A stretch of 64,000 bases of DNA, taken from Paenibacillus sp. FSL A5-0031 (lineage in GTDB: Bacteria; Bacillota; Bacilli; Paenibacillales; Paenibacillaceae). Location: contig NZ_MRTD01000008.1 of the NCBI RefSeq assembly GCF_001956295.1, positions 248,001-312,000 of the forward strand, read 5' to 3'. The position numbers and the translations under genes are program-made. A model generated the notes under the pieces. It was not told the DNA's origin. It did no database searches and was given only the letters and a program-made list of their open reading frames with translations. Shown in pieces: positions 33,741 through 42,805 of this stretch. The first letter of the stretch is position 1; the number at the start of each line of letters is the position of its first letter.

Positions 33741-36694
33741 GCAAGTTTACAAAAACAATTACGGTATACGCTAGTTTAACGACTCATGGTGATGCTCTCC
33801 TATACGGAATGAGCGGCATGAGTGACTTCCTGCCCGGCGTCAGCTTGAAGCACAGCTTGTTCGCCTGGCATACGCCTTCCTTTTACGGCACAGAACTCGA
33901 AGTACAGCAGGTTGAAGGACTAGAGCTTGTTTTGCTTCCAGCCGAGCAGGTTATTCCTTTTTTTGCGGAAAACACGGTGCTTGAGCATGTGGAATGGATA
34001 TGGGAAGAGCAAGCCGGAATGCTTGTTGCGCTCGCCCCCTTGTTAGCAGCTGAAATAACTGCGCATCGCTTTATACCAAGCTTCTCAGCATTCCGTACAG
34101 GAAAGCTCCAATGGAGCTGGGATAATGCTGCAATAAACGAACAAATTCAGAGCATGATCAGAAAAACGCAAACAGACGATAGCTTTAAGACGGGATTGCT
34201 TGCTGCTTTTTCTGCTGCTGTATTTGACGCTTATTATGGCACAGAAACGACTGCTGCTGATTTGCGCAGGGAATACCCGCTCCTCTTTGCCAAGGATGGC
34301 ATAACCGCCGGACTTGATGCACAGGCATGGCTGATCGCCATTGGCTGGAAAGCCGATCAAGCTCCATTTCGGCCAATGCTTCAGCTTGTCGAGCCCGTTG
34401 CTGTGGATGACCCGTGGCAGCTTAAGCTTATTTTGCAGGACAAGCTCGATCAAGCGGTTATTGTACCCGTTAAATTGTCTGATACAGGCGAAGCTTACGG
34501 CTCGTGGCCTGCTTCTTGGTCGCCTTCTATTCGTGAGCGTTCCTCAGGCTGGTTGGAGCGTCTGCGTGCTTGCCTGCCAACAAACCTGCTAGCGGGCAAT
34601 CGTGACAATATTTTAAACGTCCCCTTGAAAAATGATGCCGCTTGGCGGTTCCTTGCCGTAGATAGCCCCCGTTTATTAGACGCGGGCTGGCAGGTACTGC
34701 TTCCCGCTTGGTGGGAAACCGCCAGCCGTAAGAAACCACGCCTTCGCGCTAAGGTCAGCACGAGTAAACGAGAAGAGGGCTCCGGTGAATCATTATTTGG
34801 ACTGGATACACTAATCGAATTCGATTGGCGCATTGCCATTGGAGACACTGACCTGACTGAATCCGAGTTTAATGAGCTTGTTGCCCGGAATGAGCGGCTC
34901 GTTCGCTTCCGAGGACAGTGGGTTTCGCTTGATCCCGCCTTGCTTGCGCAAATTCGCAAAGCGATGTCGGGCATTGACCGCGCCGAAGGTTTATCATTTC
35001 AAGATGTTCTTCAGCTGCATCTTTTGGGAAGCGGCAACGAGCATGGGGAAGATCAGCCTGAGCAAGAAAACGAAGCAGAGCAAGAGCATCGTATTCAACT
35101 GGAAGTTGAGCTGAACGAGCATTTGATGACGCTGGTCAGCCAGCTAAATCAACGAACCGAATGGCCTATGCTTGCTGTTCCTGCCGGGCTGCGTGCCGAG
35201 CTTCGACCTTATCAGCAGGAAGGTTACGCTTGGTTGTCCTTTTTACGACGATTCGGACTTGGCGCATGCTTGGCCGACGACATGGGTCTTGGCAAGACGG
35301 TTCAGCTTATCGCCTATTTGCTCAATCTCAAGGAGAGCGCAGCAGAGTCGGAGCAACACATGCCATCGCTCATCATTTGCCCAACCTCTGTTCTGGGCAA
35401 CTGGCAGAAGGAGATAAGCCGCTTTGCACCCTCACTGCGCGTCATGCTTCATTACGGAAGCAGGCGCCTCGTAGGAGAACATTTCCTTGAGGAAATGCGG
35501 AACGCTGATGTCATACTAACTTCATTCGCCACCGCTACACTTGATCAGGACATGCTGAAGGATATTACCTTTGCAGCGATTTGCTTGGATGAGGCACAAA
35601 ATATAAAGAACGCACAAACGAAACAATCCGCAGCCGTTCGCAGCTTTACTGCGAAGCATCGTATCGCTTTGACGGGCACGCCGATCGAGAATCGTTTATC
35701 GGAGCTGTGGTCCATCTATGATTTCATGAATCCGGGGTTTCTGGGGAGTGCACATGGTTTCCAGCACCGCTTCAGCAATCCTATTGAAAAGGAACGCAAT
35801 GTTCAGCGCACCGCAGACTTGCAGAAGCTAGTTAAGCCATTCATGCTGCGGCGCAAGAAGAAGGACCCCGCGATCCAGCTTGATTTGCCGGACAAAAACG
35901 AAATGAAAACGTATATTCATCTCACAGCCGAGCAAGGCGCGCTTTATAATCAAACCGTTAATCAGCTTATGGATCGCATGCAAAAGCTTGAAGGCATCGA
36001 ACGTAAAGGCGCCATTTTATCGTCCATTATGCAGCTGAAGCAGCTATGCGATCATCCGATGCTGCTAACCAAAGAACCTTTGGTGGACAGCTCTGCGCCC
36101 GCTGGCGAGCAAATGGATACAGAGCGGATCATAAGCCGATCAGCTAAGCTTGAGCGGCTGCTCGCCATGGTGAGAGAACTGAGAGATGAAGGCGAACGCT
36201 GCCTTATTTTCACGCAATACCTCGGTATGGGGGAAATGCTTCAAAGCGTGCTGCAGCAGGAGCTGCAGGAGCCGATATTATATTTGAATGGCAGCACCTC
36301 CAAGCTGGCGCGGGACCGCATGATTGAGCGGTTCCAATCGCAACAATTGCCGCCGGAAGAGCAGCCTAATGTGTTCATTCTGTCGATTAAGGCTGGCGGC
36401 GTCGGGCTTAACCTGACCGCTGCTAATCATGTATTCCATTTTGACCGTTGGTGGAATCCTGCTGTGGAGAACCAAGCAACCGACCGCGCGTACCGCATGG
36501 GTCAAACGCGTGACGTTCAGGTTCATAAATTTATCTCGCTTGGCACGTTGGAGGAACGCATCGATGAGATGCTCGAAAATAAGCAGCAGCTCAGCGAAAA
36601 TGTCATCTCCAGCTCTGAGGGCTGGATCACGGAGCTGTCAACCGATGAGCTGAAGGAGCTCTTCACTTTGCGTCAGGATTGGAGCGATTCATAA
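33737..36694 (+). CDS. SNF2-family DNA helicase/translocase
   Basis: A 985-residue Swi2/Snf2 ATPase. An N-terminal region of about 480 residues, typical of bacterial SNF2 proteins, is followed by the motor: motif I D-D-M-G-L-G-K-T (about residue 515), motif II D-E-A-Q-N-I-K-N (about 618), motif III L-T-G-T-P-I-E-N-R, and motif VI Q-A-T-D-R-A-Y-R-M-G-Q-T (about 913). It resembles YwqA of Bacillus. It probably remodels protein-DNA or RNA polymerase complexes. It is coupled to the preceding gene by a 4-nt overlap. Confidence 0.93.
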   Translation: MSKFTKTITVYASLTTHGDALLYGMSGMSDFLPGVSLKHSLFAWHTPSFYGTELEVQQVEGLELVLLPAEQVIPFFAENTVLEHVEWIWEEQAGMLVALAPLLAAEITAHRFIPSFSAFRTGKLQWSWDNAAINEQIQSMIRKTQTDDSFKTGLLAAFSAAVFDAYYGTETTAADLRREYPLLFAKDGITAGLDAQAWLIAIGWKADQAPFRPMLQLVEPVAVDDPWQLKLILQDKLDQAVIVPVKLSDTGEAYGSWPASWSPSIRERSSGWLERLRACLPTNLLAGNRDNILNVPLKNDAAWRFLAVDSPRLLDAGWQVLLPAWWETASRKKPRLRAKVSTSKREEGSGESLFGLDTLIEFDWRIAIGDTDLTESEFNELVARNERLVRFRGQWVSLDPALLAQIRKAMSGIDRAEGLSFQDVLQLHLLGSGNEHGEDQPEQENEAEQEHRIQLEVELNEHLMTLVSQLNQRTEWPMLAVPAGLRAELRPYQQEGYAWLSFLRRFGLGACLADDMGLGKTVQLIAYLLNLKESAAESEQHMPSLIICPTSVLGNWQKEISRFAPSLRVMLHYGSRRLVGEHFLEEMRNADVILTSFATATLDQDMLKDITFAAICLDEAQNIKNAQTKQSAAVRSFTAKHRIALTGTPIENRLSELWSIYDFMNPGFLGSAHGFQHRFSNPIEKERNVQRTADLQKLVKPFMLRRKKKDPAIQLDLPDKNEMKTYIHLTAEQGALYNQTVNQLMDRMQKLEGIERKGAILSSIMQLKQLCDHPMLLTKEPLVDSSAPAGEQMDTERIISRSAKLERLLAMVRELRDEGERCLIFTQYLGMGEMLQSVLQQELQEPILYLNGSTSKLARDRMIERFQSQQLPPEEQPNVFILSIKAGGVGLNLTAANHVFHFDRWWNPAVENQATDRAYRMGQTRDVQVHKFISLGTLEERIDEMLENKQQLSENVISSSEGWITELSTDELKELFTLRQDWSDS

Positions 36695-36714
36695 GGGATT
36701 CTTTTCCTTTTGAC

Positions 36715-36744
36715 TTGCCGTGAAATAGCCCTTTGTGCTACACT
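36715..36744 (+). promoter_or_regulatory. Promoter of the hflX leader
   Basis: TTGCCG (36715-36720) and an extended -10, TGCTACACT with hexamer TACACT (36739-36744), are 18 nt apart. Transcription would start near 36751, about 25 nt before the leader peptide. Confidence 0.55.
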
Positions 36745-36775
36745 GATGCTAATTTAAATGAACGGAGGGTTACGT

Positions 36776-36817
36776 GTGATAGACTATATCCGAGTTAGGT
36801 CTTTGCGCAGCTGCTAA
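36776..36817 (+). CDS. Leader peptide of hflX (13 residues) with R-V-R motif
   Basis: GTG start with GGAGGG (36764-36769) 6 nt upstream, encoding MIDYIRVRSLRSC and ending in TAA. Residues 6-8 are Arg-Val-Arg, matching the R/K-x-R/K arrest motif at which macrolide-bound ribosomes stall in Erm-type leader peptides. The last codons overlap the 5' arm of a hairpin (36801-36808), which places the peptide to control the downstream attenuator. The peptide itself is not expected to have another function. Confidence 0.7.
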   Translation: MIDYIRVRSLRSC

Positions 36818-37098
36818 TTGAATAGCGCCAAAGCTCTGCCTGTGTGCAGGGGACTCAGGATAGGTCTGCCCATTTTGAAGGTAACCCATATAAACAGAAT
36901 ACGTCGACTATTGTAGGGAGCATCCCAACTCGCGTATTCGCCTTTAGAGCGGAATTTCCATACGTTTATTTCAGCGTATATGGAAGGCCATCAATCCATA
37001 TTGATAAGGGATACTCGATTCCTTATGGATATTTTTACTGATACCCTCTTACCTATAACGGTGAACACAGGCAGAGCTGCCTGTGTTTTTTATTTTTT
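36801..37098 (+). promoter_or_regulatory. Transcription attenuator of hflX
   Basis: The roughly 300-nt leader contains a hairpin P1 (CTTTGCGC 36801-36808 with GCGCCAAAG 36825-36833). Next is an antiterminator strand AGCTCTGCCTGTGT (36832-36845), then hairpins near 36898-36939, 36956-36985 and 36994-37030, and a terminator (ACACAGGC/GCCTGTGT, 37065-37086, then TTTTTTATTTTTT to 37098). The antiterminator strand is a perfect 14-nt complement of 37065-37078, the 5' arm of the terminator. A ribosome stalled on the leader peptide would block P1 and free this strand to prevent termination. This fills the gap between the helicase and hflX genes. Confidence 0.75.
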
Positions 37099-37125
37099 AA
37101 ATAACCGTTAAAAGGATGATGAATA

Positions 37126-38391
37126 ATGGAACAACCAAAACAAAAGGCGATTATCGTCGGAGTTCAGCTTCAAAATCAAACCGACTTTGAATACTCCATG
37201 GAGGAGCTTCGCAATCTAGCTTCCGCTTGTTATATCGAGGTCGTTGATGAACTAAGCCAAAAGGCAGCACGCATTAACCCATCTCACTATATTGGGACTG
37301 GAAAGATCCAAGAGCTGCTGGCCCTGCTCGAAGCGCATGACGCGCATGTCGTTATTTTCAACGATGAGCTCTCCCACTCTCAAATTCGTAATTTGGAAGC
37401 CGCTTTGGAGCGGACGGTCATTGACCGAACGATACTCATTCTGGATATTTTTGCGGAGCGCGCCAAAACAAGAGAAGCCCAGCTGCAAGTCGAAGTTGCT
37501 CGGCTTCAATATATGCTTCCTAGGCTTGTCGGACTTCGCGCATCCTTGGGGCGGCAAGGCGGTGGAGCTGGACTCAAGAACAGAGGCGCTGGTGAAACGA
37601 AGCTTGAGCTGGATCGCAGACGCATCGAAGAGCGCATCACCGCTTTGCAAGCCGAGCTTGAGAAGCTGGTAGCTCGCCGTCAAATTCAGCGGAAGCAGCG
37701 GCAGAAGAACGAGGTGCCTGTCGTCTGTCTCGTCGGTTATACGAATACGGGGAAATCCAGCTTGATGAATGCTTTGCTTGAGAAATACAATCCAGAAACA
37801 ACGAAGCAGGTATTTGCCAAGGATATGCTTTTTGCGACGCTGGAGACCTCGGTTCGCAGTATTGATTTGCCTGACAACAAATCATTCCTGCTCACAGATA
37901 CGGTCGGCTTCGTAAGCCAGCTTCCCCATCACCTGGTGAAGGCCTTCCGCTCAACTTTAGAGGAAGTAACTGAAGCTGATTTGCTCGTACATGTCGTCGA
38001 CTACGCCCATGACGATTATGAGCAGCTTGTTGCGGTTACGAATGAGACGTTAAAGGAGCTGGGGGCTTACAATCTCCCAACGATTTATGCTTACAATAAA
38101 TGTGATCTGACGGAGCATCCTTATCCAGAAGTACGTGATAACAACGTCTACCTATCCGCCAAAAAGAATATTGGACTAAATGAGCTTATTCAGCTTATTC
38201 GCGATCATGTCTTTGACGACTATATGGAATGCGAGCTGTTGATTCCGTTCAACCAAGGGCGCTTGGTTGCTTACTTTAACGAGCATGCGCATGTGCATGC
38301 AACGGAATACGAAGCAGAAGGTACTCGGATGAAGCTGGAATGCCGGGTATCTGATTTTGAAAGGTACCGGAATGAAGTAACAGTGCTTTAA
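37126..38391 (+). CDS. hflX: GTPase HflX
   Basis: A 421-residue ribosome-associated GTPase that splits stalled or antibiotic-bound ribosomes in the cytoplasm. It has an N-terminal HflX domain, the glycine-rich linker G-A-G-E-T-K-L-E-L-D-R-R-R-I-E-E-R (from about residue 155), G1 G-Y-T-N-T-G-K-S-S (about 204), G3 D-T-V-G-F, G4 N-K-C-D, and a C-terminal domain. AAAGGATG precedes the ATG. It is alone behind the attenuator. Relatives of HflX (Listeria HflXr) give lincosamide/macrolide resistance and are controlled by attenuation, which fits the leader here. Confidence 0.95.
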   Translation: MEQPKQKAIIVGVQLQNQTDFEYSMEELRNLASACYIEVVDELSQKAARINPSHYIGTGKIQELLALLEAHDAHVVIFNDELSHSQIRNLEAALERTVIDRTILILDIFAERAKTREAQLQVEVARLQYMLPRLVGLRASLGRQGGGAGLKNRGAGETKLELDRRRIEERITALQAELEKLVARRQIQRKQRQKNEVPVVCLVGYTNTGKSSLMNALLEKYNPETTKQVFAKDMLFATLETSVRSIDLPDNKSFLLTDTVGFVSQLPHHLVKAFRSTLEEVTEADLLVHVVDYAHDDYEQLVAVTNETLKELGAYNLPTIYAYNKCDLTEHPYPEVRDNNVYLSAKKNIGLNELIQLIRDHVFDDYMECELLIPFNQGRLVAYFNEHAHVHATEYEAEGTRMKLECRVSDFERYRNEVTVL

Positions 38392-38446
38392 GAAAAAAGG
38401 AGGCTGTCCAAAAGGGTAATAACCTTTTGCGACAGCCTCTTCTTAC
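38392..38446. terminator. Bidirectional terminator between hflX and the reductase
   Basis: GGAGGCTGTC and GACAGCCTCTT flank an inner AAAAGG/CCTTTT stem. The A-run before and T-rich end after would let it work for both convergent genes. Confidence 0.7.
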
Positions 38447-38457
38447 GTCGAAAATAT

Positions 38458-39378
38458 CTAGTTGCTGCGATCCTGCGGGTGAGGCTCGACTGCAAGCATT
38501 GCCGCCTTTGCGTTCGCTTCAACCTGAGCCGGGTCCTTGCAGCCCGGAATGACAGCCGTTACGGCAGGATGCTTCAAGCACCAAGCAAGCGCCCAGCTCG
38601 CCATATCGACACCTTGCGGCACCTCTTCACGCTGAATGTGTTCTACTTCCAGCAGCTTAAGCCGCGTGTTCTCTTTATCATGCCTGTGGCGTACATCGGT
38701 ATCACCGAATACGGCCCCCGGCTTATATTTGCCGCTCAAATAGCCGCTCGCCAGCGGAACACGTGCAAGCACGCCCAAATCCTGCTGCTCGCATGCTGGA
38801 AATACTCTTTCCTCCGGTTGACGGTCGAGTCGATTATATACGACCTGAATGACGCGAGAGTTCACCTTTGTTGATGCTTCTGTCTGATGCAGATTGTCAT
38901 TGCTGCCGATAGACGTCCCAAGAAAACGGATTTTCCCGGCTGCAATTTGCTTATCCAGAGTGGTCCACAGCACATCATTATCAAATGCTTGGTCTGGTCC
39001 TGAGTGGAACTGGTACAGGTCAATATAGTCCGTCTTTAGCGCCTTCAGTGAAGCATCAAGCTGAGCTACAACACCTTCGGCGTCAAATACGTCGGTACGC
39101 GTGAAGCGCTCGTGGAAATGATGGCCAAACTTTGTTGCTATGATCCAATCCTCGCGGTTGCGGCGGCTGATATAATCTCCAATGAGTGACTCTGAGAGGT
39201 GATCACCGTAACATTCAGCGGTATCAATCAGATTGATGCCAAGCTCACTCCCTTTATCGAGAATCAAATCGACTTCGTTCTGCGAATACTCCCGTCCCCA
39301 TTCTCCTCCAAACTGCCAGGTTCCGATGCCGATTACCGACACATTTAGTTCTGTGCTTCCGAGTCTTCTATACTTCAA
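38458..39378 (-). CDS. Aldo/keto reductase
   Basis: A 306-residue NAD(P)H-dependent oxidoreductase with a TIM barrel. The catalytic tetrad is visible: Asp and Tyr in L-I-D-T-A-E-C-Y-G, Lys in I-A-T-K-F-G, and His in Y-Q-F-H-S-G. The C terminus has the nucleotide-binding A-V-I-P-G-C-K-D-P. The start is taken as TTG 39378 (K-Y-R-R-L-G-S-T), because GGAGTG lies 6 nt upstream and overlaps the alternative GTG. Monocistronic; substrate unknown. Confidence 0.9.
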   Translation of the reverse strand: MKYRRLGSTELNVSVIGIGTWQFGGEWGREYSQNEVDLILDKGSELGINLIDTAECYGDHLSESLIGDYISRRNREDWIIATKFGHHFHERFTRTDVFDAEGVVAQLDASLKALKTDYIDLYQFHSGPDQAFDNDVLWTTLDKQIAAGKIRFLGTSIGSNDNLHQTEASTKVNSRVIQVVYNRLDRQPEERVFPACEQQDLGVLARVPLASGYLSGKYKPGAVFGDTDVRHRHDKENTRLKLLEVEHIQREEVPQGVDMASWALAWCLKHPAVTAVIPGCKDPAQVEANAKAAMLAVEPHPQDRSN

Positions 39379-39523
39379 GATCAACACTCCTTCTAAATGA
39401 TGTAGCCTGTCCTTTTCATTTTAACATTTTAAACCATGAGTAAGAAATAGCATGCTTCCGTATTCTGTGCTACAATACTGAAATTGCTATGGCAATTTTA
39501 TTAGGGAGGTTTACTGAATCACC

Positions 39524-40159
39524 ATGCTTATTATTGGTATCGCTGGCGGCACCGGTTCGGGAAAAACTACGGTTGCACGCTCTGTCATTGAACGTCTTGG
39601 ATCGGAAAAAGTAACTTTCATATCTCAGGATAACTACTATAAAACCTATTCGCATCTCAGCATGGCTGAACGTGAATTGATCAATTATGATCACCCTCTC
39701 TCTTTCGATATCGAGCTGCTCGCTCAAGATCTGCTGCTTCTAAAAGAAGGGAAAACCGTTTACGCGCCAGTCTATGACTTCGCCGCTTATGCTCCATCCA
39801 CAACAGAAACGGTAGAGCTTAAGCCGAATAATATCGTAATATTGGAAGGACTTCATGTGCTCGCTGAAGAAAGCATTCGGAAGCTGCTCGACATCAAAGT
39901 ATTCGTCGATACGGACCCCGATGTGCGTATTCTCCGTCGTGTGCTTCGGGATATTGAGGAGCGCGGCCGGACGATCCAGTCCGTTCATGACCAGTACTTG
40001 AAGACGGTTAAGCCAATGCACGAGGCTTTTATCGAACCATCCAAAAAATATGCCGATCTAATCATTCCCGAAGGCGGACACAATGAGGTCGGTATCCAGT
40101 TGCTGTCCATACTGACTGAAAAATATATGACAGATCACGAGCCGCCGATTCTCGGTTAA
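39524..40159 (+). CDS. udk: Uridine kinase
   Basis: Phosphorylates uridine and cytidine in pyrimidine salvage, using GTP or ATP. The 211-residue protein has Walker A G-G-T-G-S-G-K-T-T (about residues 8-16), Q-D-N-Y-Y-K, N-Y-D-H-P-L-S-F-D, and the lid motif R-R-V-L-R-D-I-E-E-R-G-R-T. Length and motifs are standard. GGGAGG lies upstream. It is monocistronic with a strong terminator. Confidence 0.95.
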   Translation: MLIIGIAGGTGSGKTTVARSVIERLGSEKVTFISQDNYYKTYSHLSMAERELINYDHPLSFDIELLAQDLLLLKEGKTVYAPVYDFAAYAPSTTETVELKPNNIVILEGLHVLAEESIRKLLDIKVFVDTDPDVRILRRVLRDIEERGRTIQSVHDQYLKTVKPMHEAFIEPSKKYADLIIPEGGHNEVGIQLLSILTEKYMTDHEPPILG

Positions 40160-40176
40160 TTGCGCTCTAAACATAG

Positions 40177-40229
40177 GAAAAGGGCAGTCCCTCCGGTCAT
40201 TTCAGACCATGAGGGACTGCCCCTTTTTT
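40177..40229 (+). terminator. Terminator after udk
   Basis: AAAAGGGCAGTCCCT pairs with AGGGACTGCCCCTTTT, the loop holds a further GGTC/GACC stem, and six T follow. Confidence 0.8.
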
Positions 40230-40260
40230 AGCAAATGTAAGTTTAAAGTGCCATCCGGTC

Positions 40261-40438
40261 GCTTCTCAGCAGCAATAAGACTACTTTCTAGTTCTATTTC
40301 AGCAAAATGAGCTCATCCGATGATAATAAGACTAGTTTCTAGTGCTATTTTCACGTAAAACACGCATACAGTGCTATTTGGCAGCTTCTCAGCAACAATA
40401 AGACTACTTTCTAGATCTATTTCGGCAAAATGAGCTCA
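40261..40438. repeat. Intergenic repeat array, two 55-nt copies and one partial
   Basis: Copy A (40261-40315) and copy C (40384-40438) are 55 nt long and differ at three positions. Between them lies a partial copy (40325-40351) sharing AATAAGACTA and TTTCTAGTGCTATTTT. All contain the core AATAAGACTA(C/G)TTTCTAG. The array lies between the udk terminator and the stop codon of the MFS gene, which it just overlaps. It has no coding potential. It looks like a dispersed intergenic repeat of this lineage. Confidence 0.75.
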
Positions 40439-41587
40439 AACAATAGAGTTTGTTTGGCTTCCGCGCTCATGATGCTTGTTTGCGAAAAACAGCACAGAAG
40501 CTGTCAGACATAAACAGAACAGAATCAAATAAAGAAATGGCGCTCCAAAGTAATCGACCACCGCGCCGCCCATCGCATTGCCGACAATGCCTCCGAGTCC
40601 CCATGTTACAGCCGCATATACCGTTTGCAGAGTCGCTTTCGTGCCCTCAGTCGCATAGCTTTGTACGATTTCAACAGCTGTGCCCGCGACAAAAGCGAAC
40701 GCGATCCCATTTAGCAGTTGAACCGCCAGCGTCAATGAAACGTTATCGAAGAAAAACATCGCGAAATATTGGATGCCATAGATCAAAGCCGCGACGCACA
40801 GCAGCTGGTATCTGCCTATTCGCTTGCTTAGCTTCGTCGCCACCCAGAACATCGGCACCTCAATAATAGCGGCTATCGCAAAAGCACTGCCGATCCAGCT
40901 CTTATCAAAGCCCATTTCCTTAAAGTATAATGGCAAAAAATTCATATTAATCGATGCAGACATCATCATCAGCATGCTTGTAGCGACAAAGATCATAAAC
41001 GGCTTATTGCGAACAACCTCGCCCATTTGGCCGAATAACGTCACATTTCTACGAGTAACCTTCGTTGCTGGAAGCAGCATGAGCGCCAAGCAGACGGTTA
41101 AACTCACAATAAGATAATAAATAAAGATATCGTTGTAGCCGTATTTTTCGTATAAAATGCCTGTAGCAAAGGTACCTATCGCATAACTTAAAGCTCCCCA
41201 TAATCTGACGCTGCCAAAGGAAAAACCTTTTTTGCTGGCAATTTCTACAGACATCGCGTCACCTATCGGTCCGCCAGAGGATTGAAACCATGCAAAGAAA
41301 ATAGACAAGAAGAGAATCCCCGCAAGTCCCTCCATAAGCTGAAATCCAAGCCCGAGTATCGGAGCAATGATAACGCAGATCATGATAATTTTGCGCGGAT
41401 TGTTAATTCGGTCATTAATCATGCCCATCACGGGCTGGGCAATGACGCTGACCAATGCCCATAAGGACAGGATGAGACCAACCGTTGTATGGCTAAAGCC
41501 GCGATCACTGAAATATAGACTCGTGTAAGGCATAACGACAGAAATGGCTAAATACCATAAAAAATAATAGGTTGCTAATGACTTCAC
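40436..41587 (-). CDS. MFS transporter (HcaT/YwbF-like)
   Basis: A 383-residue membrane protein with twelve hydrophobic helices. The N-terminal half has Y-F-S-D-R-G-F-S-H-T-T-V-G and the loop M-I-N-D-R-I-N-N-P-R-K; the overall shape fits the MFS_1-like/phenylpropionate permease group. It is followed after 18 nt by the N-terminal end of a deacetylase gene on the same strand (transcribed first), so the two probably form an operon. The substrate is not known. Confidence 0.85.
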   Translation of the reverse strand: MKSLATYYFLWYLAISVVMPYTSLYFSDRGFSHTTVGLILSLWALVSVIAQPVMGMINDRINNPRKIIMICVIIAPILGLGFQLMEGLAGILFLSIFFAWFQSSGGPIGDAMSVEIASKKGFSFGSVRLWGALSYAIGTFATGILYEKYGYNDIFIYYLIVSLTVCLALMLLPATKVTRRNVTLFGQMGEVVRNKPFMIFVATSMLMMMSASINMNFLPLYFKEMGFDKSWIGSAFAIAAIIEVPMFWVATKLSKRIGRYQLLCVAALIYGIQYFAMFFFDNVSLTLAVQLLNGIAFAFVAGTAVEIVQSYATEGTKATLQTVYAAVTWGLGGIVGNAMGGAVVDYFGAPFLYLILFCLCLTASVLFFANKHHERGSQTNSIV

Positions 41588-41605
41588 CGGGTACGTACCT
41601 TCTCT

Positions 41606-42703
41606 CTACAGCTCTTCCTTAATCTCCGATTGCCAGCTGAGCTGCCTGCACATCTCATGCATATTGCGAATATCCCGCCTTGCTTCAATGCGGGTTAACC
41701 CTAATTCCTTCGCAGTCTTAGCAGCCCACCGAAGCAAATACACGAGCGTATCCGCTTGCGCTTCCTTAGCCGCAAAGTCGAGTAGTACAAGCGTATCTTC
41801 TACGACGCCGGCGCGTACGAAACCCCAATAGGAGCCTTCAAACTGCCATATATGGAACAGCTCGCGATTCTCCATAACACCGAATTCATGAATTGGATTC
41901 TCCAAATGCTCAAGCCATTCCAGCTCGGAATTGAATTGAAGCGTATATTGTGGAACGTTCCATGCTATGGTCTGAGCAGCTAGCGCAGACAGCTCCTCTT
42001 TATTTGCCAAGGGAGCCCAGCCCTCCGAAGGATAATCCAGCTCAGACGGAACCTCAACCGTTATTTTCCAAGGTTTGTAGCCTACTTCTAACCCTGCTGA
42101 CTCGAGCATTTCGGGAATACCGACGCATCGTAGTCCTCTTTGCTTAGCGGTTTGGATAAGTGCTCTTAAAGCCTCCGGAGTGCCTGTCGCAATATCATTG
42201 CTATGCATGACGACAATCGTCCCTTTATCTAGAACCGGTTCGACCTTTGCAATGATATCTTCCGAAGAAACGCCCCGCCAATCTCCTGAATCGACGCCTT
42301 CAATGTCCCGGTAGCCGCCCCATTCATCCAGCCAATCCAAGTTTTCTTCGCGGAAAGAACAATAAGGAAAACGCATAAAAGTTGGGCAAGCAAGGCCTGT
42401 CGCATCCTGATAAGCCAGCTCGGTCAGCTTAAGCTGCTCCAAAAATACAACCTTAGGCACCTCTGCCATTCGGCGATGATGATACGTATGCGGGGCGAGC
42501 ACATGACCGCGTGAAAGTATTTCTCTAGCTTTATCTGGATATCTATCTATCCACTCGCCCGTAAAAAAGAAGGTGCCAATCGCTTCTTCTTCCTCTAGAA
42601 CAGAAAGCCAAAGTTCAAGTGGTAGATGTGAAGGCCCGTCATCAAACGTAAATGCACATATCGGCTGGTCGTTATTTCCCTTCCAAAACGCTTCAATTGT
42701 CAT
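41606..42703 (-). CDS. Polysaccharide deacetylase with C-terminal extension
   Basis: A 365-residue protein. The NodB domain (about residues 10-210) has T-F-D-D-G-P-S-H, the metal motif H-T-Y-H-H, and R-F-P-Y, so it is probably active. It has no signal peptide. A further 150 residues follow. Their last part (L-L-R-W-A-A-K-T-A-K-E-L-G-L-T-R-I-E-A) resembles the end of a GNAT acetyltransferase fold, but this is weak. GGGG upstream of ATG 42703. First gene of a pair with the MFS transporter. Confidence 0.85.
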   Translation of the reverse strand: MTIEAFWKGNNDQPICAFTFDDGPSHLPLELWLSVLEEEEAIGTFFFTGEWIDRYPDKAREILSRGHVLAPHTYHHRRMAEVPKVVFLEQLKLTELAYQDATGLACPTFMRFPYCSFREENLDWLDEWGGYRDIEGVDSGDWRGVSSEDIIAKVEPVLDKGTIVVMHSNDIATGTPEALRALIQTAKQRGLRCVGIPEMLESAGLEVGYKPWKITVEVPSELDYPSEGWAPLANKEELSALAAQTIAWNVPQYTLQFNSELEWLEHLENPIHEFGVMENRELFHIWQFEGSYWGFVRAGVVEDTLVLLDFAAKEAQADTLVYLLRWAAKTAKELGLTRIEARRDIRNMHEMCRQLSWQSEIKEEL

Positions 42704-42805
42704 GTGATAACCCCTATTCTCTCGTTAGTTTCCTGTATTATAGTTGAGAATAAAAAAATGTTCCAATACTCTCCTCTCCTTATCTAATACAATCCTACTG
42801 TCTTA

